This document shows, piece by piece, positions 6,701-10,984 of a stretch of 10,984 bases of DNA (its first letter is position 1; each line of letters begins with the position of its first letter). The position numbers were made by a program, and so were the translations under genes. The stretch comes from an uncultured Robinsoniella sp. GTDB taxonomy: Bacteria; Bacillota; Clostridia; Lachnospirales; Lachnospiraceae. The notes below the pieces were generated by a model. It was not told the DNA's origin. It searched no databases and saw only the letters and a program-made list of their open reading frames with translations. Location of the stretch: the NCBI GenBank assembly GCA_900540475.1, contig UQGG01000101.1, forward strand, positions 1 through 10,984, in the 5' to 3' direction.

Positions 6701-9700
6701 TGTACCCATAGGCAGTTGTAAATGCATCCCCATCCATATAGGTCGTCATGGCAAGGATCTGCCCCTTCTGGTTACGGATGTATGCTAGATAATTCTTTTC
6801 ATCTCCCAGCGGACCGGTTTCAGTCAGTACAGCACCTTTGATTACATGGTCCATGTCATAGGTGTAAGACGTCACAGCAAAGCCTTCCTCATCAGCGCCT
6901 TCCAGGTATACACTTTTCCCATCCAGCGGCGTTGCCTTTTTCAGAAGGTATTTTCCAGAATTGTCATACAGGTAATAAGTGGCCGTTCCATTTTTATCAA
7001 TACTCTTGGTTATATTATTCTGCTCATCATACTCTGTCAGCTCTGCCGTGCCGTCAGGATGTGCTACTCTGGTTACCCGCCCTTTTGTATCACGGGTATA
7101 CGTGGTTACATTTCCATAAGCATCGGTTTCCGATTCTATTTCCCCATATTTATTCATTCCATTTGTCAGGGCATACCTCGTCCGGACGGTTTCACCAAGG
7201 GCATTTGTAGATGCGGTAAGATTATAGTGAAAATCAAACTCCTTCGTAACCCTGCGCCCATTGGAATCTGTAATCGTGGTTTTGCGGAATATATCATCAA
7301 ATTTATAAGTATCCACATTTCCTGCCATATTTTTGACTGTTTTTACTTTTTTATCGTGTTTTCCGCCTTTGATGTAGGTTATTTCTTCAAATGTGCTGCC
7401 ATCATGGTTTATTATTTTAGCGAGCAGCCCTTCTGAATTATATAGATATCCTGTGGATTTACCGTTTGCATCGATATATTTTGACAGTTTTCCTTCGGTA
7501 TATTCAAAGCGGGCAGTTTCCCCAGTCTCCTCATTTATGATACTTTTTAGAAGCTTCTCTTTATAATGAAAAGAAACATCCGTACCAGAGTCATCCTGTA
7601 TCCGCACCGTATTTCCATTTTCATCCACGCTGTAGGTCATGCGGTTACCGGTTTTATCTTCCATGTATTGAATATTCCCTTTTTCATCAAAAGAAAATAG
7701 GGCCTGATCTTGTGTTTTCAACAGGAAGCTTCCGTTTTCCTCTGTCAGTTCACTTCTGGAGTCCTGCGCTTCATAATTACCGCTGCTGTTTTTCAAAAAC
7801 GTATACCGGGACCCGTCCGGCATAAAAACCGTTTTCTGGTCCGTGTCCAGAATAGTTTCCGATTTCATTTTTATATTCTGGCTGAATACAAATCCTTTTC
7901 CCAGTACTCCGTCTTCTTCGCTCATGGAATTATAGGAATGTGTAATTTCAAAGGGACCCATGGCACTTTGAACAGTGATATCTGAAAAACCCTGTGAGTA
8001 GTTTCCGGTTGCAGGATTGGCTCCTGATTTTCCAAAATACCTGGATGCAATCCGCTCTGTGATATGTCCGGTTTCCATTGCCTGGAAGAGATTTGTCCAA
8101 ATGGGCTGTCTGGTAAATGTATAATCCAGACCGGCATCCACTCCAAGGTTGTAAAACCAGACGTATGCAAGTTCCGGAAATTCCACGTTGTGGTGGTAGG
8201 AACCGCTGATCTGCATGAAAGCATTCTGGCTGGTTGTAAATCTTCGGGTGGTACTTTGAATGAAATCTCCTTTTACGTCCAGGATGCCTCGGGATATAAC
8301 TTGGTCTGATCCAGAGTTGTTAAGCAATGAACCCTTTATGACAACCAAATCACTGTCTTCTGACATTGCCAATCCACCATTTCCCTCTAAAATTAAATTC
8401 CCATTAATATGGACAATTCCTTTTTGTGGATAAATAAAACCGCCTTTCATTGTAATATTTCCTGTACTTTGCAGTGCTCCCCCCATCAATTTAAGCGATC
8501 CGGTTATGTTGAATTCTCCCATCAGATCTGCAGTGTATCCATTCATTTCCATATTATGTAAGAGTGAATAGCCCTTGGCTATAATATCACTGGCCAAGCT
8601 TACCGTTCCCCCGGTACACTGGAATATAATTCCAGTACAAGACTCATCTTGTACTATGCCTTTCAAAATTGCATATTTACCTTCCATTATTATTTGTTGA
8701 TCACCATTACCAGCAAATATCACTTTACCATATAGAGAGGAATTATAATTTAAAAAGCTTTCATCCAACTGAATAAAATCTCCATACAGCTCTAAAGTAA
8801 GGTCACTGCTAATCCCATTTTCATAGCCTTTGCTCTGAGTATAAAAATCTCCTTTTACTACTATCCTTAATTCATATGCCGAGCATAGAAAAGCCGTTGT
8901 TTCCCCGAAACTTCCATCCTCTTTTTTTTCTTGTATCCGCAAATCTCCGTCTACTAAAATCTGTGCTGATTCACTTCCATATAGATATCCGTTATTCAGC
9001 CCCTCTATTTCCTGTATCCGGTAATCCCCCTTTATATGCAAGGTGGATCCGTTATTAAGTTTTAGCCGCGTTCCAAGATAATCTCCTTCTACAGTAAGAT
9101 TATATCCATTTGAATTTCCTTCAAGAGCAACCTCTTCACCCACTATTATTACATCACTGACTAGTTCTATTCCGTATAGTGGCGTATCCGCATAGATCTT
9201 CCCTTCTGGATTCGCTACTTCTATGTTTTTTAGAAACCCTGCCCCGTAACCATTCTTTCCCATGGATACATGCTGATGATCACCTTTGAAAACAATTTTA
9301 CCTCTTCTTGGATTGTTTCCCGAGTTAAAATTACTGTTTCCTATATGATAAAAATTACCATATAGTTCTAAAATAAGGTCACTGCTAATCCCATTTTCAT
9401 AGCCTTTGCTCTGAGTATAAAAATCTCCTTTTACTACTATCCTTAATTCATATGCCGAGCATAGAAAAGCCGTTGTTTCCCCGAAACTTCCATCCTCTTT
9501 TTTTTCTTGTATCCGCAAATCTCCGTCTACTAAAATCTGTGCTGATTCACTTCCATATAGATATCCGTTATTCAGCCCCTCTATTTCCTGTATCCGGTAA
9601 TCCCCCTTTATATGCAGAGTGGATCCGTTATTAAGTTTTAGCTGTGTCCCAAGAAAATCCCCCTCTATGATCAGTTTATATCCGTTCCCTCTTCCTTCCA

Positions 9701-10754
9701 AATCTACTTCTTTTCCTGTAATCACAGTATCATGCGTTAAATCTACACCCCATAACGGAGTATCTGCATTGATTGTGCCTTCACTGTTTGCTATTTCGAT
9801 ATTTTTAAGTTTTCCATTTTGGCTTCCCATAGACACATGCTGTGCTTTTTCTCCAACAAACACTAGTGTTCCCGAAGCATTTGTTAACCGATTATAGCTA
9901 CTGTCTCCTAAATGGTGAAAATTCCCATAAAGTTCCAAAATAAGCCCCTTATTTATTTGATTATTGATATTCATACTCTGGGTATAAAAATCCCCTTTTA
10001 CCACTACACAAGCATTATTGCCACCAGTTAGATAAGCAGCCGTGTCTCCATATTTCCCTTCCTCACTCTCTGACTGAATTCTAAAGGTGCCATCTACCCA
10101 TACAATAGAGTTCTGGGCGTTTAAAGACCCAGACTGCATTACGACATCACCTGTTATCCTAATTGTACAATTAGAAAACTGAACATTACTATCAAAAATC
10201 ACATCACCCTGATATAATAATTTTTTATCGCTTATCACTCCACCTGAAGAAAGCACAGTATCTCCATTTATTATTTCATCATAAACAATATCTTCTGGAA
10301 TAACTGTTTTAACATACTCAGGATCCTTTTTAACAGAAGAATTTTCTCCAACAGATTCTGTACTTTCAACCTCTGTTTCGGGTTCCTTGGGTTGTTCTTG
10401 CCTATCAGTCATTTCTGTTTCTAACAATTCTGCATCTATATTTTCACTTGAATATGTTTCAATAGATTCTGTTTCTTCTGTTTCAATTTCAGTAATTCCT
10501 TCTGTTTCATATTCAGAAGTTGTATCATTTTTACGATTAGTATTTTCTTCTTTATCAACCCTATTTGTTTCTAATTCCATTTCTGCTTCTGCATCTACCC
10601 GCTCTTCTGCAACTGCCAGTTGATTAGGCCTCGGATTAGCCATAACTTTTAATACAAGCCCCAAATCAGGCACATCTGTAATAAATATCAATATAGCTAG
10701 TACCATACAGATAAATGATCTAAACATTCTTTTTTTCTTTTGTTTTCTCCACAT
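3357..10754 (-). CDS. Giant secreted Rhs/YD-repeat polymorphic toxin
   Basis: This 2465-residue protein has a basic start and hydrophobic core typical of a Sec signal (residues 1-39, likely cut after VMA). An acidic Glu/Thr/Ser linker (about 49-150) follows. Residues about 170-850 are a strand-rich repeat region with recurring KGDFYTQS, KGDYRIQ and ELYGNF rungs, suggesting a parallel beta-helix. The Rhs part starts near 906 (NPATGNYSQGFSDI, DUF6531-like), runs through many YD repeats, and closes at about 2124-2183 with YAGEYRDEETGYIYLRARYYD and DPSGL, the family's self-cleavage region. A Gly/Ala-rich hydrophobic segment (about 2229-2287) precedes the toxin tip. By family knowledge the YD shell encases the tip, which is released for interbacterial killing. 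No wall anchor or type VI adaptor is visible; the signal peptide argues for Sec export, WapA-like. The start is supported by GAGGGAG (10763-10769), 8 bases upstream. Confidence 0.92.
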   Translation of the reverse strand: MWRKQKKKRMFRSFICMVLAILIFITDVPDLGLVLKVMANPRPNQLAVAEERVDAEAEMELETNRVDKEENTNRKNDTTSEYETEGITEIETEETESIETYSSENIDAELLETEMTDRQEQPKEPETEVESTESVGENSSVKKDPEYVKTVIPEDIVYDEIINGDTVLSSGGVISDKKLLYQGDVIFDSNVQFSNCTIRITGDVVMQSGSLNAQNSIVWVDGTFRIQSESEEGKYGDTAAYLTGGNNACVVVKGDFYTQSMNINNQINKGLILELYGNFHHLGDSSYNRLTNASGTLVFVGEKAQHVSMGSQNGKLKNIEIANSEGTINADTPLWGVDLTHDTVITGKEVDLEGRGNGYKLIIEGDFLGTQLKLNNGSTLHIKGDYRIQEIEGLNNGYLYGSESAQILVDGDLRIQEKKEDGSFGETTAFLCSAYELRIVVKGDFYTQSKGYENGISSDLILELYGNFYHIGNSNFNSGNNPRRGKIVFKGDHQHVSMGKNGYGAGFLKNIEVANPEGKIYADTPLYGIELVSDVIIVGEEVALEGNSNGYNLTVEGDYLGTRLKLNNGSTLHIKGDYRIQEIEGLNNGYLYGSESAQILVDGDLRIQEKKEDGSFGETTAFLCSAYELRIVVKGDFYTQSKGYENGISSDLTLELYGDFIQLDESFLNYNSSLYGKVIFAGNGDQQIIMEGKYAILKGIVQDESCTGIIFQCTGGTVSLASDIIAKGYSLLHNMEMNGYTADLMGEFNITGSLKLMGGALQSTGNITMKGGFIYPQKGIVHINGNLILEGNGGLAMSEDSDLVVIKGSLLNNSGSDQVISRGILDVKGDFIQSTTRRFTTSQNAFMQISGSYHHNVEFPELAYVWFYNLGVDAGLDYTFTRQPIWTNLFQAMETGHITERIASRYFGKSGANPATGNYSQGFSDITVQSAMGPFEITHSYNSMSEEDGVLGKGFVFSQNIKMKSETILDTDQKTVFMPDGSRYTFLKNSSGNYEAQDSRSELTEENGSFLLKTQDQALFSFDEKGNIQYMEDKTGNRMTYSVDENGNTVRIQDDSGTDVSFHYKEKLLKSIINEETGETARFEYTEGKLSKYIDANGKSTGYLYNSEGLLAKIINHDGSTFEEITYIKGGKHDKKVKTVKNMAGNVDTYKFDDIFRKTTITDSNGRRVTKEFDFHYNLTASTNALGETVRTRYALTNGMNKYGEIESETDAYGNVTTYTRDTKGRVTRVAHPDGTAELTEYDEQNNITKSIDKNGTATYYLYDNSGKYLLKKATPLDGKSVYLEGADEEGFAVTSYTYDMDHVIKGAVLTETGPLGDEKNYLAYIRNQKGQILAMTTYMDGDAFTTAYGYNDKWLPIKETAPDGVVIKYVYNKYNEIIRKATISEDGRQRTYERYSYDEMGNKEAEAGPLSYDSSLDDLKNDVYTGPGTRFTYNEAGQVTTKTDALGNTTSFEYDLYGNTLKEYYPDGSYTAYTYDALDRKTSTVFYDSTTSKRIRMEELSYSQSGKNLLTTTTVYLDTERTAVTTQITDFAGRVTRATDAAGNSTSRTYTGDGKVATETDPYGKRTTYTYDALGNLISQTTPFEGNFFAKGEYTYDKAGNKLTEIIYNNPAGSTASSSRKTSYEYDAWNNLIATIQYEGDNPVSYVQGYYDFRGRLLREYKGLSVPLTISGLDEVHQNGDDEYTVTKYEYNYQDKVVQIIDGAGQMESSTYDSAGNLLRTQEQGGGTYQAVYDILGQKTEESKSFPGKTTIAKTFSYDNMGRLVSTTENEETVTFVYNGLGQTIAENDSFTDKEYMYDHTGAVLSMKISNSSGNLRHTKNTYDLLGRLTSVSENGKLKASYTYDKVSRLLTTKYENGITETNVYNDAGLPKSVVNKDISGKIISEYKYIYAVDGNQLSKTDAGGTTSYQYDGLNRLTEETHTNTGEVETTSYKYDENGNRTRMEKRTGNGLKWEEYTYDQLDRILTKSTPDGITAYTYDRNGNQLTKSEDEKEEIQTYDALNRLISWTDGSKMAEYTYYPDNNRAAKMVDGVTTRHIWSGGEIQVDITEGKTVNYIHGHRLIESDYGTYLYNAHGDVVQLVKDDQVVERYDYDAYGNPKEEKSGEKKAAERQEDRQSNSSNSDRNPYRYAGEYRDEETGYIYLRARYYDVKLGRFLNADPAKQGTNWYAYSGGNPVLYHDPSGLFFSEAWQDIKNTGKKLVSGAKSFFNSIGSAASSAGKKVKEFASTPGGKIAVGVSVIAIAGIATLATGGAAAGLAGGIAQGALVGSSAAGAIGAGSGAYSAVVANREKTGSWDGSFSAALDGAASGFQSGALSGGFIGMPIGAASYGTSYLTGQMMNPNSPLYRNNKIPESEKIIELYRAVSPEEFDDIFSSNSFRGKMDGTTLQAKEFGNSFSETLDFANRSINSDKAAIIKVSIPESIYNKLTHMNLDPGIFKSGTPVVEPNMLNEFNNNIISIEHIY
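8798..9040. repeat. Direct repeat copy in the rhs N-terminal region (copy 2 in protein order)
   Basis: These 243 bases are identical by eye to 9374-9616, exactly 576 bases (192 codons) apart. It encodes about residues 572-653, including KGDYRIQ, a DGDLRIQ strand and a KGDFYTQS strand. Flanking bases remain similar but diverge. The in-frame period means copy number can change without breaking the gene. Confidence 0.9.
9374..9616. repeat. Direct repeat copy in the rhs N-terminal region (copy 1 in protein order)
   Basis: This is the identical partner of 8798-9040, encoding about residues 380-461. A third, clearly diverged unit lies closer to the signal peptide (roughly 9950-10190; GTFRIQSESEEGKYGDTAAYL and KGDFYTQSMN), so the region was built by duplications of different ages. 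Confidence 0.9.
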
Positions 10755-10776
10755 CTCTTTTTCTCCCTCTAATTCA

Positions 10777-10790
10777 TAAGATTTATCTTA
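10777..10790. promoter_or_regulatory. Inverted repeat in the rhs leader
   Basis: TAAGAT and ATCTTA form perfect 6-base arms around a 2-base centre, 8 bases upstream of the rhs ribosome binding site. It is short and AT-rich, so it could be an operator or chance. Confidence 0.25.
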
Positions 10791-10808
10791 ATATAATTAA
10801 GACAATAT

Positions 10809-10814
10809 ATTATA
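10809..10814 (-). promoter_or_regulatory. Candidate -10 element of the rhs promoter
   Basis: A perfect TATAAT on the minus strand lies about 55 bases before the rhs ATG, but no good -35 is found at 16-18 bases. Another TATAAT on the same strand at 10918-10923 would give a leader of about 157 bases. Either could drive the gene. The rest of 10755-10984 is AT-rich with no gene visible. Confidence 0.35.
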
Positions 10815-10984
10815 ACATTTAACAAAAATCATCGTTCTATAATGTACTAAAATGAAGTATTTGTGTAATGAAATCAATTAAGCCAGCTTATAATATCAGC
10901 AAAAATTTACTTTGACCATTATACAAGTATTGTTTTTCTACAAATTCAACAGAAGAATAGCCTTATAACTAACATGTCCGAATT

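Noticed and set aside
8798..9616. Possible CRISPR or tandem-repeat array
   Set aside because: The repeats are long, coding and separated by 192-codon periods within one protein; no short spaced repeats are present.
3806..10623. Many plus-strand open frames antisense to the rhs gene, up to 196 codons
   Set aside because: They mirror the repetitive YD and beta-helix coding strand, lack ribosome binding sites and protein-like composition, and two are near-identical only because of the underlying repeat.

Overview
The window looks like chromosomal accessory DNA from a low-to-moderate GC Firmicute, most likely a gut clostridium of the Lachnospiraceae type. The reasons are AT-rich intergenic DNA, strong GGAGG-type ribosome binding sites, a Gram-positive Sec signal on a giant YD-repeat protein, and an IS66 fragment. 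This taxonomic call is inference, because there is no rRNA or core marker gene.

About two thirds of the window (10754 down to 3357, minus strand) is one intact 2465-residue Rhs/YD-repeat polymorphic toxin. In order it has a Sec signal peptide, an acidic Thr/Ser/Glu linker, a repeat-built beta-helix-like region with two near-identical 192-residue units, an Rhs shell of YD repeats closed by the core-end motif and DPSGL, a glycine-rich hydrophobic pre-toxin segment, and a C-terminal toxin of about 115 residues that resembles ADP-ribosyltransferases. Directly downstream on the same strand (3292 to 2996) is a small protein resembling domain III of elongation factor Tu. It sits where the cognate immunity gene is expected.

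From 2867 down to about 1296, still on the minus strand, lies a graveyard of older cassettes: a truncated IS66 transposase (TnpC) with three in-frame stops; a second, different Rhs toxin tip with a single-base frameshift; a truncated start of its apparent immunity gene; the C-terminal half of a DUF4291 protein; and a degenerate remnant of an Rhs core end. This fits replacement of Rhs C-termini over time, with displaced tips kept as orphan fragments.

The left end (1 to about 1335) is mostly plus strand: a Cro/C1-type HTH regulator with a good promoter, a DUF2442 protein, and a doubtful small membrane-protein ORF. A minus-strand scrap resembling FeoB lies at the extreme left edge. The right end (10755-10984) is the AT-rich upstream region of the rhs gene.

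The best candidate for something undescribed is the pairing of an ART-like toxin with an EF-Tu-domain-III-like partner, together with the layered record of tip replacement next to it.
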